From Myxococcales bacterium (GTDB taxonomy: Bacteria; Myxococcota_A; Polyangia; Fen-1088), in contig PMZX01000154.1 of assembly GCA_003170035.1 (NCBI GenBank), positions 25,533-39,536 of the forward strand: a DNA stretch of 14,004 nucleotides, in the 5' to 3' direction. Position 1 is the stretch's first letter. Every line of letters starts with the position of its first letter. Of this stretch, positions 7,861 through 14,004 are shown one piece after another. The position numbers and the translations under genes were made by a program. Under the pieces are notes generated by a model that was not told the origin of the DNA, made no database searches, and was given only the letters and a program-made list of their open reading frames with translations.

Positions 7861-10152
7861 TCAGGGTGCCGGGTGGGGGCCGTCGTGGGTGTAGTGGAAG
7901 TAGTCGAAATCTGCGACGCCGCCGGCGGCGGCCGTGCTCAGGTTGTAGGTGAAGAGTCCGAACTTGATGCCCTCGAACCAGGTGCGCCCTACGGTCACGC
8001 TTCCACCCAACGCCGTGAAGCTCACGCCATCGGTCGAGTAGGCGAACGAGATCTGCGACGACGCGCTCATGCTGGCCTTTAGGTACACCGTCGTGGCCGT
8101 GAGCGTGGGTCCGGTTGTGTACGTGCCGTCGATGTTGGCGCGCACGACGCTCTTGCCAGCCGTACCCACGACGCCGATCCAGCCGTATGTCTGCCCGAAC
8201 AGCGTGATTCCGGCCCGCTGCCCGTCGACGATCCCGGTGGTGTCCAGCTTGGTCACCGCGGAGGCCACCTTGCCCATGGCCAGTTGCACGACCGTGTTGT
8301 ACGCAAAAATGATGCTGTCCTCGACAAACGGCACGCTGCCAGATGCGGCGCTGGTACCGCTCTTGCTGGCGAGCGGCTGCGCCGAGAGACGCAGCCAGCC
8401 GGGGCGCGCGGTGAGCGACCATTTCGTGTCGTCTGGATTGTGGTTCCACAGCCACTGCACGCCGAGGTCACTGCCATCGAATTCGTCCGAGCTGGCTGGA
8501 ACCGTGATGGGGAACGTGGCGCCCACGTCGGGTTTCTTGGGTTGCGCCACCGGCTCGCCGATTCCGTTGCCGTCCAGGTCCACGCCGATCTTGGGCCAGT
8601 CGTCGGTACCCCACTGCGCTGGTTCGAGGTGCCCGATGCGACCCCAGCCGCCGTTCTGCTGGAAGTGGTAGAACCACGATTGTCCGTTGGGCAGATCGAT
8701 CCACGATCCCTGGTGCGGCCCATTGGTGGCGGTGGTGCCCCGCTCGAGGATGGTCTTGCTTGTGTAGGGGCCAAGTATGGCGGACGATCGCCATACGACC
8801 TGGTAGCCAGCGTCGATCCCGCCCTCGGGCGCGAAGATGTAGTAGTAGCTGTTGCGCTTTCCCAGCTTGGGTCCTTCCAGCGTCGGGCCGTTCGCCACGG
8901 TCGTCGTCGTGCCGAGCAATTGCTTTCCGTCCCAGCTCATCTGCTGAACGATGAGGGGTCCGGCCCCGGTCTGGCTTCTGATGAGGTATGCCTTTTCCCC
9001 GTTCGGACCGTCGCCGCCGGCGTTCTTCACGTCGTCCCAGAACGGACACGGGTCTTCCCAGCCAGCGACGGCCTTCACGACAAGCCAAGGATCCCACGGC
9101 CCGGCCGCGTCCGCAGTTGACGACATGATCAGGCCCTCGGTGGGAGTGGTCACGTAGACATAGAAACGGCCCTCGTGGTAGCGAATGGCCGGCGCCCAGG
9201 TGCCGTCCTGGTAGGCCTGCCCGGGCGTGTTGTAACGTGGATCCAGATCCAGCCGGCGGTAGATGCGGGTCAGCAGAGTCCAGTTCACCCCGTCCTTGGA
9301 ATGTAGGACCGGCATTCCCATGAAGTGGTGCGACGCCGCGATCATGTAGAAGTCGCTGCCAACCAAGATGACGTCCAGGTTGTTGTAGTCCGACCACAGC
9401 ACCGGGTTCTTGAAGGTGCCGTCGCCCTGGTCGCCCCAGGCCCCGGGAACCAGGACCGGGGAAACGGAGGTCGATCCGCCGGCTCCGCCGGCGCCGCCCG
9501 AGCCAGTCGTACCGCCGGACGCACTCGTGGTTCCGCCACTGCGTCCGCCCGGAGCAGATGTGCCACCGGCGCCACCTGAACTGGTCGCACCGCCGGACGC
9601 ACTGGATGTTCCGCCGCCGCGTCCGCCGGAAATAATCGCGCCACCGGCGCCGCCTGAGCTGGTCGCACCGCCGCTCCGTGCGCCGCCACTCGCGCTCGAT
9701 CCGCCGCTGCCCGCAACACCACCACCCGCGCTCGATGCGTTGCCACCCGACGCGCCGCCCGCACTCGATGCGCTGCTGCCCGTTGCGCCGCCGCCCGCAC
9801 TCGATGTGCGGCTGCCTGCTGCACCAGCCGCGCCCGATGTGCTGCTACCCGCTGCACCACCAGTCGCACTCGATCCGCTGCTGGCCGATGCGCCGCCGTT
9901 CGCGCTCGAAACACTGCCACCCGATGTACCGCCACCCGCGATCGAGCCGCCGCCACCCGAGGCGCCGCCACCAGCAGTGACACCGCCCGAGCCGGGCTGT
10001 CCGCCGGAACTGGTCGATCCAGACGCGGATGCACCGACGCCGCCGGCGCCGGTCTTGGAATTCGTCCCTCCGCAGGCGCTCAAGTACAGCGCGGCCACCA
10101 CTGCCAGGCAGCGACCGCGGCTCGAGAAAACTGGGGAAAGCTTCTTGCCCAT
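7861..10152 (-). CDS. GH43-family lipoprotein with long Gly/Ala/Ser stalk
   Basis: This is a 763-residue secreted lipoprotein. The signal peptide ends in the lipobox LSAC, so Cys27 would be lipidated; Gly at +2 favours outer-membrane sorting. Residues 28 to about 230 form a Gly/Ala/Ser/Thr-rich stalk encoded by tandem repeats. The five-bladed GH43 propeller follows (about 238-545; AWGDQGDGTFKNPVLWSDYNN, FYMIAASHHFMGMPVLHSKDGVNW). Glu426 in LEGPKL fits the general acid and Asp367 in WEDPCPFWDD fits the pKa modulator. The base Asp of the usual PDP motif aligns with Asn258 (YNNLDV). A concanavalin-like GH43 C-terminal domain (about 550-763, from DEFDGSDLGVQWLW) completes it. GH43 enzymes are mostly exo-acting beta-xylosidases or alpha-L-arabinofuranosidases; the exact substrate cannot be read here. 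The ATG at 10152 is preferred over an upstream in-frame Met at 10278 because it gives a lipoprotein signal and follows a strong Shine-Dalgarno. The receptor gene lies downstream on the same strand. Confidence 0.9.
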   Translation of the reverse strand: MGKKLSPVFSSRGRCLAVVAALYLSACGGTNSKTGAGGVGASASGSTSSGGQPGSGGVTAGGGASGGGGSIAGGGTSGGSVSSANGGASASSGSSATGGAAGSSTSGAAGAAGSRTSSAGGGATGSSASSAGGASGGNASSAGGGVAGSGGSSASGGARSGGATSSGGAGGAIISGGRGGGTSSASGGATSSGGAGGTSAPGGRSGGTTSASGGTTGSGGAGGAGGSTSVSPVLVPGAWGDQGDGTFKNPVLWSDYNNLDVILVGSDFYMIAASHHFMGMPVLHSKDGVNWTLLTRIYRRLDLDPRYNTPGQAYQDGTWAPAIRYHEGRFYVYVTTPTEGLIMSSTADAAGPWDPWLVVKAVAGWEDPCPFWDDVKNAGGDGPNGEKAYLIRSQTGAGPLIVQQMSWDGKQLLGTTTTVANGPTLEGPKLGKRNSYYYIFAPEGGIDAGYQVVWRSSAILGPYTSKTILERGTTATNGPHQGSWIDLPNGQSWFYHFQQNGGWGRIGHLEPAQWGTDDWPKIGVDLDGNGIGEPVAQPKKPDVGATFPITVPASSDEFDGSDLGVQWLWNHNPDDTKWSLTARPGWLRLSAQPLASKSGTSAASGSVPFVEDSIIFAYNTVVQLAMGKVASAVTKLDTTGIVDGQRAGITLFGQTYGWIGVVGTAGKSVVRANIDGTYTTGPTLTATTVYLKASMSASSQISFAYSTDGVSFTALGGSVTVGRTWFEGIKFGLFTYNLSTAAAGGVADFDYFHYTHDGPHPAP
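9488..9673 (-). repeat. 78-bp tandem repeat, about 2.4 copies, in GH43 stalk
   Basis: Units begin at 9488, 9566 and 9644 with CCGGCGCC (plus strand); the third is partial and matches the second at 28 of its 30 bases (9644-9673). Each full unit encodes 26 residues of the form GGxxxxGGRxGGTxSASGGxTxSGGA. The period is a multiple of 3, so copy-number change would alter stalk length without breaking the frame. Confidence 0.75.
9691..9960 (-). repeat. 33/36-bp minisatellite-like repeats in GH43 stalk
   Basis: Eight degenerate units are marked by CGCRCTCGAT-like cores (plus strand) starting at 9691, 9727, 9760, 9796, 9829, 9865, 9901 and 9937, so the spacings are 36, 33, 36, 33, 36, 36 and 36 bases. 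They encode 11- or 12-residue Gly/Ala/Ser units such as GGATGSSASSAG. All spacings preserve the reading frame. Confidence 0.75.
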
Positions 10153-10156
10153 GAAA

Positions 10157-10164
10157 CACCTCTT
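10157..10164 (-). promoter_or_regulatory. Ribosome binding site that fixes the GH43 lipoprotein start
   Basis: The minus strand reads AAGAGGTG about 4 bases before the ATG at 10152. It supports this start over the in-frame Met 42 codons upstream, which would bury the lipoprotein signal inside the protein. Confidence 0.75.
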
Positions 10165-10274
10165 ACTTGGCGAACCGAGGATTGAAATCCGGATCTGATG
10201 CCGCTCCGGGACGTCGGGGCGGCCGGTCACGACAACCAAGTCTACTCCGGTTGCGGGGCCGGTAACCTGCGCAA

Positions 10275-10404
10275 TCAACGTTTCGGGCTGAAGGCCACAG
10301 CCACGATGCCGGCCACGATCAGGGCGCCGCCCACTAGGCCGAGGGGGCGAATCGGCTCGGCCAGCAGCCAGGCAGCGAGGAACAACGTCGCCACCGCAAG
10401 TTCA
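10275..10404 (-). pseudogene. Remnant: C-terminal end of an EamA-type (DMT) permease
   Basis: On the minus strand a 42-codon frame with no start codon reads ELAVATLFLAAWLLAEPIRP followed by LGLVGGALIVAGIVAVAFSPKR and a TGA at 10277-10275. This is the pattern of the last two membrane helices of EamA/RhaT-type drug/metabolite transporters: a helix ending in an L-x-E-P turn, then LVGGALIVAGI. An in-frame stop at 10409-10407 lies only one codon before the visible similarity, and the fragment begins where the DUF72 gene ends (stop at 10402-10404), so the rest of the permease gene is missing. I read this as a deletion scar that joined the DUF72 gene to a permease tail. The same 124-base stretch has no better coding interpretation. 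The upstream region of the GH43 gene lies just downstream of it. Recognition is from memory of the family pattern, not a search. Confidence 0.65.
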
Positions 10405-11124
10405 GGTCAACCGAAATGTCGGCGGTGGAAAAGCTGCGAGCAGATGCCGGGCCAAAACGGGCGCCTCCGCAGTCTCGTGCTTGACGAAGACGTAGGCTTC
10501 GTTCCAGGGCTGTTGGGTGATGCGCTCAGCCCAGGCATCGAGCGCCGCGGGCGTGTAGTCTTCCCGGCGCAGGCGCAGGTAACCCCACGAGGCGGTGGCC
10601 TGCAGCGGTGTCTCCAGCTTCTCCGCTTCGGCAATGCACAGGGCGGCCCCTGCGGCTCGCAGGGTGGCGAAGACCTCGTCAGTGAACCACGAGGCGTGGC
10701 GAAACTCGAAGGCCGGACGAATTCCATGCCCGACTTGTGCCAGCAGAGTGAGAAACGCCTGCAGCCGCTCGAGATCCTTGTGCAGCCAGGGCGGCAACTG
10801 GAAGAGCACCGGGCCCAGCTTGCTGCCCAGGGTCGCGGCCCCGCTGGCGAAGCGCTCAACCGCGCTCTGCGCATCGTGCAGCCGCAGTTCGTGGGTGATG
10901 CGCCGGCTGCACTTGAGCGCGAAGACGAAATCCGCGGGCGTGACAGCGGACCAGTGTTCGAGCAGGCTGGGGCTGGGCATACGGTAGAAGGTGTTGTTGA
11001 TCTCCACCGTCGGGAGCTGCTGCGCATAGAAGGCCAGCATGTCGGCAGCCGGAAGTTTTTCCGGATAGAATGAACCACGCCAGGGCGGGTAGCTGAACCC
11101 GCTTGTCCCGACCCACACCCGCAT
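10402..11124 (-). CDS. DUF72/YecE-family TIM-barrel protein
   Basis: This 240-residue protein matches the DUF72 (UPF0759, YecE) family over its length: VGTSGFSYPPWRGSFYP at the N-terminus (Gly6-Pro21), the signature TVEINNTFYRMPSP (Glu41, Asn43), FALKCSRRITHELRL, GPVLFQLPPW, FEFRHASWF, WGYLRLRREDY and a final YVFVKHE. The fold is a TIM barrel resembling sugar isomerases or endonuclease IV-like proteins; the biochemical function is not established. The ATG has a good GGAGGG Shine-Dalgarno 5 bases upstream (11130-11135). Only 15 bases separate it from the ku stop, so it is almost certainly on the ku transcript, which raises a possible role linked to DNA end joining; that link is inference. Its 3' end abuts the EamA remnant, but the protein is of normal family length and appears complete. 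Confidence 0.9.
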   Translation of the reverse strand: MRVWVGTSGFSYPPWRGSFYPEKLPAADMLAFYAQQLPTVEINNTFYRMPSPSLLEHWSAVTPADFVFALKCSRRITHELRLHDAQSAVERFASGAATLGSKLGPVLFQLPPWLHKDLERLQAFLTLLAQVGHGIRPAFEFRHASWFTDEVFATLRAAGAALCIAEAEKLETPLQATASWGYLRLRREDYTPAALDAWAERITQQPWNEAYVFVKHETAEAPVLARHLLAAFPPPTFRLT

Positions 11125-11139
11125 CGCCGCCCTCCGTGG

Positions 11140-12030
11140 TTAGCCCCGCGAGGCGCGCGCCTTGGGCCGCGCGCTGTGTGGTGGTGCGGACCGGGCCGGC
11201 TTGCGCTCGCTGAGGTCGTTCGTGCCGGTCGCAGCCGCCTGGCCGCGCGCCGCCAGGCTGGCCTTGAGTGCCTCCATCAGATCGATGATCTGCGCGGGCT
11301 GCTCGGGCGCGGCTGACACCGAAACCTCGTGGCCCGCCACCTTGCGCTCAATCTCGGCCTGCATGCGTTCGCGCACGTCGTTGCGATACGCCGCCGGGTC
11401 GAAACTGTCGGATGCAATCTGATCCACCACCTGGCTGGCCAGCTTCAGTTCGGCCTCGTTCGCCTGTCCCGCGGGGATGGGCACCTCGGCCAAGGGGCGC
11501 ACCTCGTCGGCATAGAGCAGTTGCTGCATGACCAGCCCGCTGGTGCCCGCCTGCGCGCCCGCAACCGGTCGCAACATCACCAGGTACAGCCGGTCGTGCG
11601 CGGCGTAGCGGGCGATGGCGGCGCGCCCGCTCTGGCGCATCACCTCGACCAGTAGCCGATAGGCTTTCTCGCCGCCCTTGTCAGGCGCCAGGTAGTAGGG
11701 CCGGTCGAAGTAGATAGGGTCGACCTTGTCCGCAGGCACGAACTGCGCAATAGCAATGGCCTGGGTTGTCTTCTCTTCCAGGGCCTTGAGCTCTTCGTTG
11801 GTGAAGGTCACGTACTGGTCCTTGGCGAACTCGTAGCCCTTGACCATTTCCTCACGCGGCACCACCTGACCGTCCTTGGCGCACAGGTATTGCTGATGCA
11901 GGCGCGCGCCGTCCTTGCTGTGCAACAGGTGAAAGGAAATTCCGGCCGACGGCTGCGTGGCCGGATACAACTTCACCGGTATCGAAACCAACCCAAACGA
12001 GATTGTTGCACCCGCCATTGCCCGCGCCAT
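11140..12030 (-). CDS. ku: Ku, DNA end-binding protein for non-homologous end joining
   Basis: This 296-residue bacterial Ku forms a homodimeric ring on double-strand DNA ends and recruits LigD. The family N-terminus ISFGLVSIPVKLYPAT is clear, followed by FHLLHSKDGARLHQQYLCAKDGQVVPREEMVKGYE and DKVDPIYFDRPYYLAPDKGGEKAYRLL, the beta-barrel core typical of Ku (to about residue 250). The C-terminal tail, about 35 residues, is basic and rich in Ala, Pro, Arg and Ser (ending PKARASRG), as in many bacterial Ku proteins, where it aids DNA binding. An alternative Met at residue 5 (codon at 12018-12016) would give an equally plausible N-terminus; neither has a strong Shine-Dalgarno. ligD starts 67 bases away on the opposite strand and DUF72 follows 15 bases downstream, so this is a compact repair locus. 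Confidence 0.96.
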   Translation of the reverse strand: MARAMAGATISFGLVSIPVKLYPATQPSAGISFHLLHSKDGARLHQQYLCAKDGQVVPREEMVKGYEFAKDQYVTFTNEELKALEEKTTQAIAIAQFVPADKVDPIYFDRPYYLAPDKGGEKAYRLLVEVMRQSGRAAIARYAAHDRLYLVMLRPVAGAQAGTSGLVMQQLLYADEVRPLAEVPIPAGQANEAELKLASQVVDQIASDSFDPAAYRNDVRERMQAEIERKVAGHEVSVSAAPEQPAQIIDLMEALKASLAARGQAAATGTNDLSERKPARSAPPHSARPKARASRG

Positions 12031-12085
12031 GATCCAAGCCTAGCGCAGAAAATACCTGGGGCGAGGTGGCCGCAAGGTTTGCGCG

Positions 12086-12092
12086 AAAAGGA
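12086..12092 (+). promoter_or_regulatory. Ribosome binding site that fixes the ligD TTG start
   Basis: AAAAGGA lies 5 bases before TTG at 12098. The next in-frame ATG (12236) would remove the first catalytic histidines of the phosphoesterase domain, so this site and the TTG are decisive for the start. Confidence 0.75.
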
Positions 12093-12097
12093 TTTCG

Positions 12098-14004
12098 TTG
12101 CCTCTGCAAGACTATCGCGCCAAGCGTTCGGCCGGCCAAACCAATGAGCCGTTTGGCGGCGGTTCTGGTCCGGGCCGGCTGTTCGTGGTGCACAAGCACG
12201 CCGCGCGGCGCTTGCACTACGATCTTCGATTGGAAATGGAGGGCGTGCTGCGCTCGTGGGCCGTGCCCAAGGTGCCCAGCTTCGACCCGGCGGAAAAGCG
12301 GCTCGCGGTGCAAGTGGAGGATCACCCCATCGAGTACGGATCGTTCGAAGGCGTGATCCCTGCCGGCAACTACGGCGCCGGCCCCACCATTGTCTGGGAT
12401 CGCGGCACCTGGACCCCGCTTGACGATGTCGAGCAGGGCCTGGTCAAGGGCAAGCTGCGCTTCGCATTTGCCGGATACAAGCTGCGCGGCGCCTGGTCGC
12501 TGGTGCGTCTGGCAAAGAGCCAGAAGGACTGGCTGCTCATCAAGGAGCGCGACGCCTACGTTGTTCGCGGCGGCGAAAGCAACCTGGCCGAGGCTTCGGT
12601 GCTGTCTGGTCTGACCATCGAGGAACTGCGCGACGGCTCGCCCCGCTGGGCCGAGGTGCGGGCCCAGGTCGACAGGTTGCCGCCTTCTCCGCTGCGGGCC
12701 GATCAGGTGCAGTTGATGCTGGCGGAAACACGGCCGCAGCCTTTTTCCGAGGCAGGGTGGCTGTTCGAGATCAAGTACGACGGCTTCCGCGCCCTGGCTG
12801 CGCATGAGGGCGGTCGAGGCAAGTTGCTCTACCGACATGGCAGCGATGCCACTGCGCTGTATCCTGATCTGGCGGCAGCGCTGACTGCGTTGCCGGCGGA
12901 TGTGGTGTTGGACGGCGAGATCACGGTGTGCGACGAGCAAGGCCGGCCCAGCTTCGAGCGTCTGCAGCGACGGGCGCTGCTTACCCGGCAGCCTGACATC
13001 GAGCGCGCAGCCTTGAGCCTGCCTGCCAGCCTGTTCGTCTTCGATCTGCTTGGCTTCGAAGACCGCGATCTGCGCTCGCTGCCGCTCTCCGAGCGCAAGG
13101 CGCTGCTCAGCCGCCTGCTGCCCGCGCTGGGACCACTGCACTACGTGGACCATATCGATACGCGGGGCCGAGAGATGTTCGACGAGATTGCGCGCCTGGG
13201 CCTGGAGGGCGTGATGGCCAAGCGGACGGCGTCGCCCTATCGCGCTGGCCGTTCGCCCGACTGGCTGAAGATCCGGCGCGACCGCAGTGCGGACTTCGTT
13301 GTTGTTGGCTACAGCGCGCCTCGCGGTCTGCGCAGCGGGCTGGGTGCCCTGCACCTGGCAGCGCAGGAATTCGGTGCCCTGGTGTACATGGGACGGGTGG
13401 GCAGCGGCCTTGGCGAGAAGGATCTGGCCAGCCTGCCGCACGAACTGCACGACGACGAGCAGCCCGAGCCGCCCTGCTCGGGGCCCGTGCCGCGCGGTCG
13501 CGAACACACCTGGGTCAGGCCTCGTCTGGTGTGCGAGGTCCGCTACAAGGAGATCACCAGCGACGGGCTTCTGCGCCAGCCGATCTTTCTGCGCTGGCGT
13601 ACTGACAAGCGGCCGGAGGAATGTGTCCGCCCGCAGGCACAGGCCGAGCCGCCACCTGCCAAGCCGGAGGTCGAAAAACGAATCGCCTTTACCAATTTGA
13701 AAAAGGTCTTCTGGCCCGCCGAGGGATTCACCAAGGGTGATCTGATTGACTACTACCGCGCAATCGCGCCCTGGATTCTTCCCTATTTGCGCGACCGGCC
13801 CCTGGTGCTGACCCGCTATCCCGAGGGAATTGCCGGGGCGTCGTTCTTCCAGAAGGACGCGCCAACCTGGTCGCCCGAGTGGGTGCGGCGGGTACGCATC
13901 TGGAGCGACGAGCGCCAGGGCGAGCTGGAGTACTTCCTGTGCGACGACGTGGAATCGATCGTGTACCTGGCCAACCTGGGCACGATTCCGCTGCACGTCT
14001 GGGC
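12098..14004 (+). CDS. ligD: LigD, multidomain NHEJ ligase/polymerase/phosphoesterase, 5' part
   Basis: 635 codons are visible and the frame is open to the window edge. The order is PE-LIG-POL, as in Pseudomonas LigD. The phosphoesterase domain (about 25-150) keeps His34, His40, Asp42, Arg44, His76 and Tyr80, spaced like the known Pseudomonas catalytic set. The ATP-dependent ligase domain (about 205-500) shows Lys226 in IKYDGFR (adenylation site), VVLDGEITV, EGVMAKR and WLKIR, then an OB fold beginning DFVVVGYSAPRGLRSG. The polymerase/primase domain starts near 535 (TNLKKVFWPAEGFTKGDLIDYYR) and reaches SFFQKDAP and DVESIVYLANLGTIPLHVW; its catalytic Asp pair lies beyond the window. Together with Ku it trims, fills and seals double-strand breaks. 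The TTG start with AAAAGGA upstream gives the typical LQDYRAKR N-terminus. It diverges from ku across 67 bases. A 714-codon open frame on the opposite strand is only a shadow. Confidence 0.96.
   Translation, partial: MPLQDYRAKRSAGQTNEPFGGGSGPGRLFVVHKHAARRLHYDLRLEMEGVLRSWAVPKVPSFDPAEKRLAVQVEDHPIEYGSFEGVIPAGNYGAGPTIVWDRGTWTPLDDVEQGLVKGKLRFAFAGYKLRGAWSLVRLAKSQKDWLLIKERDAYVVRGGESNLAEASVLSGLTIEELRDGSPRWAEVRAQVDRLPPSPLRADQVQLMLAETRPQPFSEAGWLFEIKYDGFRALAAHEGGRGKLLYRHGSDATALYPDLAAALTALPADVVLDGEITVCDEQGRPSFERLQRRALLTRQPDIERAALSLPASLFVFDLLGFEDRDLRSLPLSERKALLSRLLPALGPLHYVDHIDTRGREMFDEIARLGLEGVMAKRTASPYRAGRSPDWLKIRRDRSADFVVVGYSAPRGLRSGLGALHLAAQEFGALVYMGRVGSGLGEKDLASLPHELHDDEQPEPPCSGPVPRGREHTWVRPRLVCEVRYKEITSDGLLRQPIFLRWRTDKRPEECVRPQAQAEPPPAKPEVEKRIAFTNLKKVFWPAEGFTKGDLIDYYRAIAPWILPYLRDRPLVLTRYPEGIAGASFFQKDAPTWSPEWVRRVRIWSDERQGELEYFLCDDVESIVYLANLGTIPLHVW

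Noticed and set aside
7598..8455. 285-codon minus-strand frame bridging the GH43 and receptor genes
   Set aside because: It is an out-of-frame reading of the two real genes; the Arg/His-rich composition is typical of a shifted frame.
9488..9960. Repeat block considered as a CRISPR-like array
   Set aside because: The repeats are in frame, degenerate, directly adjacent without unique spacers, and encode a Gly/Ala/Ser stalk.
9410..10198. Proline/alanine-rich 262-codon plus-strand frame opposite the GH43 stalk
   Set aside because: It is the antisense reading of a Gly/Ala/Ser repeat region; Gly/Ala codons read backwards give Pro/Ala.
10153..10278. Upstream in-frame extension of the GH43 gene to Met at 10278
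   Set aside because: It would place 42 residues before a perfect lipoprotein signal peptide, while the Met at 10152 has a strong ribosome binding site.
12049..12075. Possible sigma70-like promoter for ku (TTGCGG, 15-base spacer, TATTTT on minus)
   Set aside because: The spacer is short and each box matches poorly; the 67-base divergent gap must hold promoters, but this one is not supported well enough.
11852..13996. 714-codon minus-strand open frame opposite ligD
   Set aside because: The plus strand encodes LigD with all catalytic motifs; the antisense translation has no family pattern and its start would overlap the 5' end of ku.

Overview
This is a high-GC window (about two-thirds G+C by eye) from a Gram-negative bacterium. 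My best guess is a member of the Myxococcota/Deltaproteobacteria. The reasons are an Oar-like TonB-dependent receptor with a carboxypeptidase-regulatory-like N-terminal domain, a lipoprotein with a roughly 200-residue Gly/Ala/Ser stalk, a bacterial Ku/LigD end-joining pair, and very GC-biased codon use. The taxon is inferred, not proven. No RNA gene, CRISPR array, insertion sequence or phage gene was seen, and no stretch longer than about 250 bases lacks a gene.

Left part, plus strand (1-4456): the 3' part of a YceI-family gene; feoA and feoB, overlapping by 4 bases (ferrous iron uptake); an RlmI-like 23S rRNA m5C methyltransferase; and, 12 bases later, a half-length UPF0016/GDT1 cation transporter. 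This block is housekeeping in nature, and its last two genes look like one transcription unit. FeoB carries Thr in place of the G4 Asn. A strong hairpin (4495-4515) lies in the convergent gap that ends the block.

Centre, minus strand (10152-4519): a carbohydrate-use pair. A GH43-family lipoprotein on a long repeat-built stalk is followed by a large TonB-dependent receptor. The likely scheme is that an outer-membrane-anchored hemicellulose-active enzyme or binding protein works with an importer of the products. The 141-base gap between them holds a 9-bp-stem hairpin and a 30-base imperfect direct repeat whose copies start exactly 63 bases apart; one copy covers the receptor gene's ribosome binding site and start.

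Right part: a 42-codon remnant of an EamA-type (DMT) permease C-terminus (minus, 10275-10404) directly follows a DUF72/YecE gene (minus). That gene sits 15 bases after ku (minus). ligD (plus) diverges from ku across 67 bases, starts at a TTG codon with a good ribosome binding site, and runs off the window. Ku and LigD form the bacterial non-homologous end-joining system. DUF72 in the same transcription unit as ku is the most suggestive guilt-by-association signal here.

I found no clearly new multi-gene system. The items most worth checking are the DUF72-ku unit, the GH43 protein with Asn where the catalytic base Asp is expected, the 63-base-spaced repeat before the receptor gene, and the EamA fragment.
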